A DNA stretch of 64,000 bases. It comes from an uncultured Lachnospiraceae bacterium. GTDB taxonomy: Bacteria; Bacillota; Clostridia; Lachnospirales; Lachnospiraceae. The stretch covers positions 1 through 64,000 of the forward strand of contig ONNQ01000001.1 of the NCBI GenBank assembly GCA_900319245.1, read 5' to 3'. A program made the position numbers and the translations under genes. The notes under the pieces are model-generated. The model was not told the origin of the DNA and searched no databases. It worked only from the letters and a program-made list of their open reading frames with translations. Positions 55,780 to 63,515 of the stretch are shown here, in pieces (position 1 is the stretch's first letter; each line of letters begins with the position of its first letter).

Positions 55780-55849
55780 GGAAAACCTCCTATGTGATGG
55801 ATGGAATGGATGCAGATTGATGACGACGATGACGTAATGCCGTTAATCC

Positions 55850-56584
55850 CTACGCGATCAGCTCATGGATCGTGTGTACGTAAGGGAGCTCCGCGACGGT
55901 GGAGAGCATACCCGAGTGAGAAGCGTTGCCGCGTCCCATCTGAAGAACAATGACCGCAGCCGGATACTTGCTGCCTTCCCGCTTGGTCCGCTCCACATCA
56001 ATATCATAGACTGTCGCATTTTCACCCCTTATGGCATCTGTAATCTCATCCAGATACTCAATGGAAGTGAACTCCACGTAGATCGTCATATTGCGGAGTC
56101 TTCTCTTAAAGGCGCCTTCCAGAGGATAGATGACATCCAGCACAACGACGAGGATGACAAGCACGATGATCACGCAGTCGTACATGCCGGCGCCGGCGGC
56201 AATGCCCATGCAGACGGAGGAGAACAGGCCTGCGGCGGTCGTCAGTCCGCTGACCTGCTGATGGCCGGAGGAAAGGATCGTGCCCGCAGCCAAAAAACCG
56301 ATGCCGCTGATAACCTGCGCGGAATAGCGGGAGGCGTCAAATTTCATGCCGACTTCCGCAACGATGGGCGCCCACTGCCCGGTCATCATTTCATATTCAT
56401 AACAGGCAAGAAGGACCGACAAGGCGGCGCCGACCGCAGTCAGCATATAGGTGCGGATGCCCGCGTTCTGTTTCTTCTTGGCTCTTCCATAGCCGAGAAC
56501 GCCGCCGCAGGCCATGGCGAGCAAAAGCCGCACGACGACGGAGGCAAAATTAAATGCATGTAAATAAGAGAATGCAGTGCCCAT
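55850..56584 (-). CDS. MgtC/SapB-family membrane protein, paralogue
   Basis: 244 residues. Membrane motifs MACGGVLGYGRAKKKQNAGIRTYML and VISGIGFLAAGTILSSGHQQVSGLTTAAG parallel those of the next gene, and a C-terminal ACT-like domain follows. It diverges from the classical ERSAK sequence (YGRAKKK). GAGAGGAAT precedes the ATG at 56584. Read with the 55093 gene, 70 bases away, so they are probably an operon and may form a heteromer. Confidence 0.88.
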   Translation of the reverse strand: MGTAFSYLHAFNFASVVVRLLLAMACGGVLGYGRAKKKQNAGIRTYMLTAVGAALSVLLACYEYEMMTGQWAPIVAEVGMKFDASRYSAQVISGIGFLAAGTILSSGHQQVSGLTTAAGLFSSVCMGIAAGAGMYDCVIIVLVILVVVLDVIYPLEGAFKRRLRNMTIYVEFTSIEYLDEITDAIRGENATVYDIDVERTKREGSKYPAAVIVLQMGRGNASHSGMLSTVAELPYVHTIHELIA

Positions 56585-56755
56585 GGTATTCCTCTCTTTG
56601 ATCAAGTGAACGTGTCACAGATTCCTTTGTCCGGTCTGCACAGCTGACTTGGTAAAGAAATCTACATAGCTTTGTAAAGTACGTAAAGAAACACTAAAAT
56701 AATTATAAAGGACACATCAAATCCATGCAATGGACCTGATTCCTATTTCTCAAGC

Positions 56756-56784
56756 TTGCCCTGAACAGACGGCTCTGTTATAAA
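56756..56784 (+). promoter_or_regulatory. Promoter of the lysozyme-like gene
   Basis: TTGCCC (56756-56761) and TATAAA (56779-56784) are 17 bases apart. Confidence 0.65.
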
Positions 56785-56822
56785 GAAAGTATGAGAAAAT
56801 CGCTCTCCGAATGGTGGTAAAG

Positions 56823-57521
56823 ATGGACGACAGACAGCGTAAGACGAACGACAGACGGCTTAAGAAGATCAGGGAAAAGAGAAACCGGGAACGGCAGGCC
56901 AAGCTTGAATATGGGCTTGCAATTGGGGCGGGAATCTGTTTCCTGCTGATTTGCGTGGCCGTACTATCCAAGTGGACCAAAGCTGCGCATGAAAAGAAGC
57001 TGATGGAGGAAGAGAGGGAGAAAGAAGCGCGGGAAGAAGAACTCTTATCGGACAGCGTCCTGCAGTACAAGGACCTGATGCACTACTATGCGGCAGAGGA
57101 AGGAATTGAGTCGCATGTGCCGGTTTTACTAGCGATCATGGAGGCGGAGACCAAGGGCGAGCGGGACGACGTCATGCAGTCGAGCGAATCGCTGGGATTA
57201 GAACCCAACTCCCTTGGACCGGAGGCGTCGATCGAGCAGGCCTGCAGCTATTACAGCCAGCTCCTGGACATTGCGGAGGACCAGGGGTGCGACGAAAAAA
57301 GCGTGATCCAGGCCTATAACTACGGGCCGGGCTACTTATATTATGTCGCGGATCACGGCGGCAAGCACTCTTTTGACCTCGCGGTCAGCTATGCGGAGGA
57401 GATGTCGGGCGGACGGACCTCCGCCTACACCCATGAGATTGCGGACTTCAACGGGAACTGGATGTATCTGTACGGAAATATGTATTATGTAAAGCTTGTG
57501 GAACAGTATCTGCCGGACTAA
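56823..57521 (+). CDS. Membrane-anchored lysozyme-like protein
   Basis: About 232 residues: basic N-terminal tail, one membrane anchor (about 33-53), charged linker, then a lysozyme-like domain (about 75-232) of the CwlT N-terminal type: VPVLLAIMEAETKGERDDVMQSSES with the candidate catalytic Glu, then NYGPGYLYYVADHGGK. This family cleaves glycan strands and often serves conjugative elements; here no NlpC domain or conjugation gene is attached. The start at 56823 has GGTGG six bases upstream, better than the ATG at 56811. Confidence 0.86.
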   Translation: MDDRQRKTNDRRLKKIREKRNRERQAKLEYGLAIGAGICFLLICVAVLSKWTKAAHEKKLMEEEREKEAREEELLSDSVLQYKDLMHYYAAEEGIESHVPVLLAIMEAETKGERDDVMQSSESLGLEPNSLGPEASIEQACSYYSQLLDIAEDQGCDEKSVIQAYNYGPGYLYYVADHGGKHSFDLAVSYAEEMSGGRTSAYTHEIADFNGNWMYLYGNMYYVKLVEQYLPD

Positions 57522-57545
57522 ACGGCAGGCGTATCGCACAAAAAT

Positions 57546-57600
57546 GCAAAAAATCCGGGCTCTGCTGCGATGGCAGCGAGGGCCCGGATTTCTTATGTTG
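57546..57600. terminator. Terminator between convergent genes
   Basis: AAATCCGGGC (57551-57560) pairs with GCCCGGATTT (57582-57591) around a GCTGC/GGCAGC inner helix. The T run is better on the - strand (TTTTTTGC). Confidence 0.8.
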
Positions 57601-57610
57601 CAGAAGGGCT

Positions 57611-59032
57611 TTAAGCTTCGTTAAATTCGACGACTTTGCCGGGGTTTAAGACCAGATTGGGGTCAAAAGCCAGCTTGATCGCCTTGTGAAGCTCGATGAT
57701 GCGGGGGCCGACGAAGTCCTTGAAATAGGAAAGACGTCCGTTTCCGATGCCATGTTCGCCGGAAAGCTGTCCGCCAAGACGTTTGGAGAGGGCGTACAGT
57801 TCCTTGAGGCTGGCCGTCGTCGCGGCTTCCCACTCCGCATCCGTCATCTCGGGACCGCGGAGCATCTCGGTGTGAATATTGCCGTCGCCGCAGTGGCCGC
57901 AGGGCTCAACACGGATGCCATGGGAGAGCGCAATGCGCTTGGCGGCCTTGACATATTCCGCGATGGCGCTTCTGGGAACGACCACGTCGCACTCTTCCTG
58001 CATGACGGAATCGGCCTTCATGCCCTCGAGAATGCCGCCGCGCACGGACCAGACCTGCGCGATGCGATCGGGCGTATCCGCCACAAAGACGTCGATGGCG
58101 CCCTGGCGGAACGCGGCGTGGGCACAAACCTCAATCGCGCCGTCCAGCTCCTGGGGCGTTGTGGAGTCGTACATGACCAGCAGTACGGCGTCGCCGTCCT
58201 TGACGGGAAGACTCCGCTCCAGCGTGCGCTCGACGATGTCAAGCAGCTCTCTTTCCAGGAACTCGATCGCAGTCGGGATATAGGGAAGGGCCAGCACATG
58301 GGGCACCATGTCCGCACAGGCCTCCAGGCTCTCGAAAGGAATGACCAGTGTGGCGGTATATTTGGGCGTGGGGAGGAGCTTGAGCGTGACCTGGGTCACG
58401 ATGCAGAGCGTCCCCTCGGAGCCGATGACCAGATCCTTGATGGAATAGCCGGTCGTATTCTTGACGACGTTGGAGGAGAACTGCTCGATGGAGCCGTCGG
58501 GGAGGACGGCGCGCATGCAGCGCACGAAGTCCCTGGTCAGTCCGTAGCGGACGGCCTTCATGCCGCCGGCGTTGGTGATGACATTTCCGCCGATCGACGC
58601 GTTCTTCTCGCCCGGATCCGGCGGATAGAAGAGTCCCTCGGCGAGCGCCGCCTTCTGCACGTCGATGAGGAGCGCGCCGGGCTCGCAGGTGACAGTCTGG
58701 TTCTTGTGGTCGATGGGGAAGATCCTGTTCATGCGCATGACGGACAGCATGACGCCGCCGTACTTGCAGCTGGAGCCGCCGGCAAGGCCCGTTCCCGCGC
58801 CGCGCACGACGACAGGAATATTGTGCTCGTTGCAGTACTTCATGATCTTGGAAATTTCTTCCTCATTCTCTACTTCGACATAGAGCTCCGGCGGGTAGGT
58901 GCCGTAGTTGGGCATCTCGTCGTGATAGTAATCTTCGGAGATCTCAGCGCCGACCTTGACGCGGTGCTCGTCTGTGACGCTTCGGATGTAGTCGCAATCC
59001 GCTGCATCCATTTTCTTGTAAGGATAAGCCAT
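57611..59032 (-). CDS. FAD-binding 2-hydroxyacid oxidase/dehydrogenase, GlcD type
   Basis: 473 residues. The FAD domain (about 48-185) has VVVRGAGTGLAGGSSCKYGGVML, PPDPGEKNASIGGNVITNAGG and TTGYSIKDLVIGSEGTL. The C-terminal domain (about 220-465) has CGHCGDGNIHTEM and GGQLSGEHGIG. Family enzymes oxidise D-lactate or glycolate; in anaerobes they often work with electron-transfer flavoprotein, not seen here. AAAGG precedes the ATG. It lies downstream of the symporter on the same strand, so the pair may import and oxidise a 2-hydroxyacid. Confidence 0.92.
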   Translation of the reverse strand: MAYPYKKMDAADCDYIRSVTDEHRVKVGAEISEDYYHDEMPNYGTYPPELYVEVENEEEISKIMKYCNEHNIPVVVRGAGTGLAGGSSCKYGGVMLSVMRMNRIFPIDHKNQTVTCEPGALLIDVQKAALAEGLFYPPDPGEKNASIGGNVITNAGGMKAVRYGLTRDFVRCMRAVLPDGSIEQFSSNVVKNTTGYSIKDLVIGSEGTLCIVTQVTLKLLPTPKYTATLVIPFESLEACADMVPHVLALPYIPTAIEFLERELLDIVERTLERSLPVKDGDAVLLVMYDSTTPQELDGAIEVCAHAAFRQGAIDVFVADTPDRIAQVWSVRGGILEGMKADSVMQEECDVVVPRSAIAEYVKAAKRIALSHGIRVEPCGHCGDGNIHTEMLRGPEMTDAEWEAATTASLKELYALSKRLGGQLSGEHGIGNGRLSYFKDFVGPRIIELHKAIKLAFDPNLVLNPGKVVEFNEA

Positions 59033-59184
59033 GATTCAAGTTCCTTTCTGACTTTCTATATAGGGGGCAAAATACGGCTGATCTGTATTTTGACATGCGT
59101 CCGAACAAAGGAATACCGTCCGCGCGGTGATTGCACGGACGATTTCCAATACAACATATTGATTATTATTGAGCAAAAAAGCGA

Positions 59185-60729
59185 TCATTCTTCGTCGCTC
59201 AGCGCCTCGGTCTGCTGTACGAGGACCTTCTTGCTGTAGCTGGAGAAGGCATCCTCTACGAGCGCCTCGTCCGGCTTGGGGGTGATCAGAGAGACCACGG
59301 GGACGATTACAAGGCCTGCCAGCATGCAGAACGCGCCTGCGTTGATGGGGGACTGCAGCGGCGCCGGAAGTACCGGGCGGGCGAACAGGTCCACAAGCAT
59401 GAAGATGACGGAGAAGAAGAAGCTTGTCCAGCAGGCCAGGCTTGTTGTCTTCTTCCAGTACAGGCCAAAGAGGAAGGGGGCGAGGAATGCGCCTGCCATA
59501 GCGCCCCAGGAAATACCCATCAGCTGTGCGATGAAGGTGACGTTGGACTTGTACTGTACCAGCGCGATGATGACGGAGATCAGAATGAAGACAACGATCA
59601 GCCAGCGCATGATCAGAAGCTGCTTCTTTTCGTCCATTTTCTTAAACACATGGCCGCGGATCAGGTCCAGGGTGATCGTGGAACTGGAAGTCAGAACCAG
59701 CGAAGACAGCGTGGACATGGAGGCGGAGAGCACCAGGATGACAACGACGCCGATCAGAAGGTCCGGAAGGCCGGAGAGCATGGTCGGGACAACGGAGTCA
59801 AAGCCGTTGGCCGCGATGTCGATCTGATCAGAGAACAGTCGGCCGAAGCCGCCCAGGAAGTAGCAGCCGCCTGCTACGACGAAGGCAAACAGTGTGGAGA
59901 TGATCGTACCGGTTTCAATGGAACGCTCATTCTTGATGGCGTAGAATTTCTGGACCATCTGGGGAAGTCCCCATGTTCCCAGGGATGTCAGGATCACGAC
60001 GCCGAGAAGGTTGAAGGGGTCGGGACCCAGGAAGGAAGCGAAGATGCCGGGCGTTGTAGAAACGGTCTCATCGCTGACTCTTGCAAGGCCGTCCATGGCT
60101 GCCATGAGGCCGCCCTTGCTGTTCAGAACGGCGACGATGACGGCAGTGATACCGACCAGCATGATCAAACCCTGGATGAAGTCGTTGATCGCGGTAGCCA
60201 TGTAGCCGCCGACGATGACGTAAATACCTGTGAGAACTGCCATTGCAATAACGCAGATGGAGTAGTCAATGTTGAAGGCCATACCAAACAGTCTGGAAAG
60301 ACCGTTGTAGAGGGATGCGGTGTAAGGGATCATGAAGATGAAGGTGATAATGGAAGCGGCGATCTTGAGATTCTCACTTCCAAAACGCTTGCCAAAAAAT
60401 TCAGGCATCGTGGCGGTGTCCAGATGCTGGGTCATGATCCTTGTGCGTCTGCCGAGGATCCTCCATGCAAGGAGAGAACCGATGAGCGCGTTGCCGATGC
60501 CGGCCCATGTGGCGGCAATACCGTATTTCCAACCGAACTGACCTGCGTACCCGACGAAGACGACTGCGGAGAAATAGGAGGTACCGTAGGCAAATGCTGT
60601 GAGCCAGGGACCGACGGAGCGGCCGCCCAGGACGAATCCATTGACGTCAGTGGCAGTTTGTCTGCAGTAGAATCCGATGCCCACCATTACGGCAAAGAAC
60701 AGCAGAAGCATCAATACTTTGATAATCAT
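59185..60729 (-). CDS. Sodium:solute symporter, PutP type
   Basis: 514 residues, about 13 membrane segments, SSS family. Signature regions YGTSYFSAVVFVGYAGQFGWKYGIAA and GGYMATAINDFIQGLIMLVGI are typical of the proline/pantothenate branch. Substrate unknown; the neighbouring hydroxyacid enzymes suggest a carboxylate. AAGGAGG nine bases before the ATG. Three TTTAAA-centred dyads lie in its promoter region, so it is probably repressed by a dedicated regulator not in the window. Confidence 0.92.
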   Translation of the reverse strand: MIIKVLMLLLFFAVMVGIGFYCRQTATDVNGFVLGGRSVGPWLTAFAYGTSYFSAVVFVGYAGQFGWKYGIAATWAGIGNALIGSLLAWRILGRRTRIMTQHLDTATMPEFFGKRFGSENLKIAASIITFIFMIPYTASLYNGLSRLFGMAFNIDYSICVIAMAVLTGIYVIVGGYMATAINDFIQGLIMLVGITAVIVAVLNSKGGLMAAMDGLARVSDETVSTTPGIFASFLGPDPFNLLGVVILTSLGTWGLPQMVQKFYAIKNERSIETGTIISTLFAFVVAGGCYFLGGFGRLFSDQIDIAANGFDSVVPTMLSGLPDLLIGVVVILVLSASMSTLSSLVLTSSSTITLDLIRGHVFKKMDEKKQLLIMRWLIVVFILISVIIALVQYKSNVTFIAQLMGISWGAMAGAFLAPFLFGLYWKKTTSLACWTSFFFSVIFMLVDLFARPVLPAPLQSPINAGAFCMLAGLVIVPVVSLITPKPDEALVEDAFSSYSKKVLVQQTEALSDEE

Positions 60730-60804
60730 TTGAGTATCCTCCTTAAAATAGTTTGTAATTCTCCCTGCGCTCCCGGGTCCAGAGCGGCAGATGTCCGATT
60801 TAGT

Positions 60805-60852
60805 ACTTTAAAGTTTAACACTTTAAAGTGCAGTGCTTCGACGCTTTGAAGT
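60805..60852. promoter_or_regulatory. Three copies of a TTTAAA-centred dyad operator
   Basis: ACTTTAAAGT at 60805-60814 and 60820-60829 (the second extending to CACTTTAAAGTG) and GCTTTGAAGT at 60843-60852. Centres are 15 and 23 bases apart. The third copy overlaps the -10 of the symporter promoter; the other two lie just downstream, a typical repression geometry. Confidence 0.65.
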
Positions 60853-60878
60853 GTAACACTATTCATTTTGTGAGTCAA
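60850..60878 (-). promoter_or_regulatory. Promoter of the symporter gene
   Basis: On the - strand TTGACT (60878-60873) and TACACT (60855-60850) are 17 bases apart. Confidence 0.7.
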
Positions 60879-60907
60879 TGACTTTTTTTAATATTTTTTT
60901 AAGAATT

Positions 60908-60938
60908 TTGACCAAGGATTGTCAAAAAACAGTATAGT
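60908..60938 (+). promoter_or_regulatory. Candidate promoter of the hydroxyacid dehydrogenase
   Basis: TTGACC (60908-60913) and TATAGT (60933-60938) are 19 bases apart, longer than ideal. Confidence 0.5.
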
Positions 60939-60963
60939 TAGGGGTAGATAGGAGGTTTTACAG

Positions 60964-61923
60964 ATGAAAATCTTAATTACAGTACCGTTTACACAGAAGC
61001 AGAAGGAGAGGCTGCAGGCGCAGATGCCTGGCGCCGACTATACATACACAACCAGGATCAAAGCGACGGATGACCAGATCCGGGAGGCGGATATCATTCT
61101 CGGCAATCTGCCGGTGGGAAGACTTTCACAGGCGGAAAATCTCAAATGGCTGCAGCTCAATTCCTCAGGGGCGGACGCCTACGCAGCAGAAGGAGCGCTG
61201 GCGCCGGAAGTCATACTCACAAATGCCACAGGCGCATACGGTCTGGCAATCAGCGAGCATCTTCTCGCGACGACCTTTTTCCTTAAAAAGAAGCTGGGAA
61301 AGTATTACCGCAATCAAAAGGAAAGGGAGTGGAAGGACGAAGGCCAGGTGACGGCCATTGCCGGCAGCAGGACCCTGGTGCTCGGTCTTGGAAGCATCGG
61401 CGGCGACTACGCGCGCAAGATGGCGCTTCTGGGAAGCCGCGTCATTGGAATCCGGCGCACCAAAGCGGCGTGTCCGGACTATCTGGAAGAGATCGGCACC
61501 TTCGAGGACATAGACCGTTTCCTGCCGGAGGCGGATATTGTGGCCATGGCGCTTCCCAACACGCCCCAGACCTATCACATTATGAATGAAGAGAGACTTT
61601 CGGGGATGAAGCGCGGCAGTATTCTGCTCAATGTCGGCCGTGGAACTGCGATCGATCAGGACGCCCTTGTCAAAGTACTGAGAAACGGACCGCTGGCCGG
61701 CGCATCGATCGACGTGACGGATCCCGAGCCTCTGCCGGCGGATCATCCGCTCTGGTGCTGCGAGAATCTTCTTCTGACGCCGCATATCGCAGGCGACTAT
61801 CACCTGCAGGAGACGCTGGACCAGATCGTAGAACTTTTTATCGACAACCTGGGCCGCTATGCCAGGGGGAAGGAGCTTCGAAATCCGGTGGACAAAAAGA
61901 CCGGGTACAGAAAGACGCAGTGA
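60964..61923 (+). CDS. D-2-hydroxyacid dehydrogenase family protein
   Basis: 319 residues. NAD motif VLGLGSIGGDYARKMALLG; catalytic Arg region LLNVGRGTAIDQ; His region LLTPHIAGDYH, where Glu and His form the acid pair. It is the GhrA-like branch, which reduces glyoxylate, hydroxypyruvate or other 2-ketoacids. AGGAGG nine bases before the ATG. Divergent from the symporter and near the GlcD-type oxidase, suggesting interconversion of a 2-hydroxyacid; the exact substrate is unknown. Confidence 0.9.
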   Translation: MKILITVPFTQKQKERLQAQMPGADYTYTTRIKATDDQIREADIILGNLPVGRLSQAENLKWLQLNSSGADAYAAEGALAPEVILTNATGAYGLAISEHLLATTFFLKKKLGKYYRNQKEREWKDEGQVTAIAGSRTLVLGLGSIGGDYARKMALLGSRVIGIRRTKAACPDYLEEIGTFEDIDRFLPEADIVAMALPNTPQTYHIMNEERLSGMKRGSILLNVGRGTAIDQDALVKVLRNGPLAGASIDVTDPEPLPADHPLWCCENLLLTPHIAGDYHLQETLDQIVELFIDNLGRYARGKELRNPVDKKTGYRKTQ

Positions 61924-61993
61924 AGTACACATAAGATCGAGTTCAAAAGACCGGCTGGTCGGGTTTTCTAAAATGGAAAGAACGGAAACGAGA

Positions 61994-62033
61994 TTTCCAT
62001 TATATTGCAAAATAATGGAAAATATGGTAATAT
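61994..62033 (+). promoter_or_regulatory. Promoter with overlapping inverted-repeat operator of the XRE-Uma2 gene
   Basis: TTGCAA (62005-62010) and TAATAT (62028-62033) are 17 bases apart. TTTCCATTAT (61994-62003) and ATAATGGAAA (62012-62021) form a perfect 10-bp inverted repeat centred on the -35. A protein bound here would block RNA polymerase; the XRE domain of the downstream gene is the obvious candidate. Confidence 0.75.
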
Positions 62034-62057
62034 CCTTCTGACAAAAGGAGGAGTCAT

Positions 62058-62906
62058 ATGACGATCGAGGAGATGAGAAAAAAGAAAAGGGAACTCGGAT
62101 ATACAAATCAGATGATCGCGGAGCGGACGGGAATCCCGCTCAGCACTGTGCAGAAGATCTTTGCCGGCGCAACCGCGTCTCCCAGAAGGGATACTATAGC
62201 CGCGCTGGAGAAGCTGCTTGCACCGGGCACGGGCGAGTACGGGGAATTCAGGCCTGATACGCCGTCTGTCAGAGAATCAGTACCAGCTTATAGTGGAAAG
62301 CCGTCCCGGCCGGGCATAGACGGCACACAGGCCCTGCGGTCCGGAACCGGCCCCCATACGCTCAAGGATTATCTGGAACTGCCGGAGGATCAGCGGGTGG
62401 AGCTCATCGACGGAGTATTCTATGACATGGCGGCTCCGACAACGATCCACCAAAGCATAGCCGGCTTTTTGCATAAGAAACTTCTGGACCATGTTTTAGA
62501 ACACAAAGGTCCCTGTTATCCTTTTATATCACCGGTTGACGTGCAACTGGACTGCGACGACAAGACTGTGCTCCAGCCTGATGTGCTGGTTGTCTGCGAC
62601 AGAAGCAAATACAGAAACTGCAGGGTATTTGGCGCGCCAGATCTGGTCGTGGAAGTGCTGTCTCCTTCATCGAGGAAGAAGGATATGCAGATCAAATTGG
62701 CCAAGTATTACAATGCCGGCGTAAGGGAATATTGGATCATCGATCCCGAGAAGAAACTCCTTGTGCAATATGACATGGAACATTTGGAACTGCCGGTGGT
62801 CTATAATGCCGATATGGAGATCCCGGTCCTGATCTGGGATGGGACCTGCAGGATCGATCTGAAGGAGATGTATGAGGCAATCAGCTTTCTCTGGGAGACG
62901 GATTGA
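62058..62906 (+). CDS. XRE helix-turn-helix fused to a Uma2-family (PD-(D/E)XK) nuclease domain
   Basis: 282 residues. Residues about 4-52 form an XRE DNA-binding domain (YTNQMIAERTGIPLSTVQKIFAG). A linker of about 45 residues follows, then a Uma2 domain (about 100-265). The nuclease-fold core is present: ELIDGVF, QPDVLVVCD with Asp175, LVVEVLSPS with Glu199 followed by basic residues, and YWIIDPEKKLLV. Uma2 proteins are numerous and poorly understood nuclease-fold proteins. AGGAGG precedes the ATG. Single gene, no methylase or antitoxin beside it. Function unknown; could be a self-regulating nuclease or a transcription factor with a repurposed nuclease fold. Confidence 0.88.
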   Translation: MTIEEMRKKKRELGYTNQMIAERTGIPLSTVQKIFAGATASPRRDTIAALEKLLAPGTGEYGEFRPDTPSVRESVPAYSGKPSRPGIDGTQALRSGTGPHTLKDYLELPEDQRVELIDGVFYDMAAPTTIHQSIAGFLHKKLLDHVLEHKGPCYPFISPVDVQLDCDDKTVLQPDVLVVCDRSKYRNCRVFGAPDLVVEVLSPSSRKKDMQIKLAKYYNAGVREYWIIDPEKKLLVQYDMEHLELPVVYNADMEIPVLIWDGTCRIDLKEMYEAISFLWETD

Positions 62907-63019
62907 GGGATGGAAAGCAGTGAAAGTCCGGAAGGGTAGTTCGGACCCGGATACAAGAAAGCAGCTTCGGAAAACGAGACAGGCAGACCAAGGGAAGCAG
63001 GCGCTTCGGGCGGATCTCA

Positions 63020-63048
63020 TTGTCGGACCTTGACGAATGTGATAGGAT
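63020..63048 (+). promoter_or_regulatory. Candidate promoter for the cobalamin riboswitch transcript
   Basis: TTGTCG (63020-63025) and TAGGAT (63043-63048) are 17 bases apart. TSS would be near 63055. The stretch 62907-63019 holds no gene: it has a TCCG/CGGA hairpin near 62923-62945 and an AAGGGAAGCAGG sequence (62990-63001) that repeats in the riboswitch core. Confidence 0.45.
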
Positions 63049-63103
63049 GAATAAGGTAACAAACCGTGCCGGTGCAATACCGGCGCGGTGATAACTGAAT
63101 CAT

Positions 63104-63282
63104 GCGGAAGGTGTCGGGCGCATGCGGGTAAGGCCGCATGTGTCCGGTGAAAAGGGAAGCAGGTGAGAGTCCTGCACGATCTCGTCACCGTGATTCGAGA
63201 GCGCATGCCTATGATCCACTGGGAGACCGGGAAGGAAGGTACAGCGCGTCTGATCGATCAGCCGGGAGACCTGCCTGCCGCA
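63104..63282 (+). ncRNA. Cobalamin riboswitch
   Basis: Matches the cobalamin aptamer: GGAAGGTGTC at the 5' side, a GCATGCGG/CCGCATGT helix, the core GGGAAGCAGGTGAGAGTCC followed by TCGTCACCGTGA, and a B12 box GCCGGGAGACCTGCC near 63261-63276. A long variable arm lies between core and B12 box. The terminator at 63382 suggests transcription attenuation: bound B12 would favour termination. The CGAGGG just after the aptamer (about 63286-63291) can pair with CCCTCG in the terminator loop, a possible antiterminator. Confidence 0.9.
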
Positions 63283-63381
63283 GTACGAGGGAGCCGCAGT
63301 GCGCGGATTCCGGGCCACGAGGCATTGGCTGTACGAAACATGGAGATTGGTGGAACCTGCACCGGTCTGTTTGTGCTATGT

Positions 63382-63406
63382 ACTTCGCCCCTCGGCGAAG
63401 TTTTTT
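63382..63406 (+). terminator. Riboswitch-controlled terminator
   Basis: ACTTCGCC (63382-63389) pairs with GGCGAAGT (63394-63401) around a four-base loop and enters TTTTTT. It lies about 100 bases after the aptamer and 110 bases before the lipoprotein start, the expected place of an expression platform. Confidence 0.85.
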
Positions 63407-63515
63407 GATGCTTTTTAATCCTGGCGCCTGCAGTAGAGTCCCGCCCGGTATCGTTGAGCGGAGCAAGCAGGGGCTCACAGGATTAGAATGGTGCAAACAT
63501 AAGGAGGAGAGACAG

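Noticed and set aside
56585-56822. Magnesium (M-box) riboswitch before the MgtC-like pair
   Set aside because: None of the conserved M-box segments is present on the - strand.
59650-60849. 399-residue + strand frame opposite the symporter
   Set aside because: Polar, low-complexity translation with no family likeness, opposite a clear membrane transporter.
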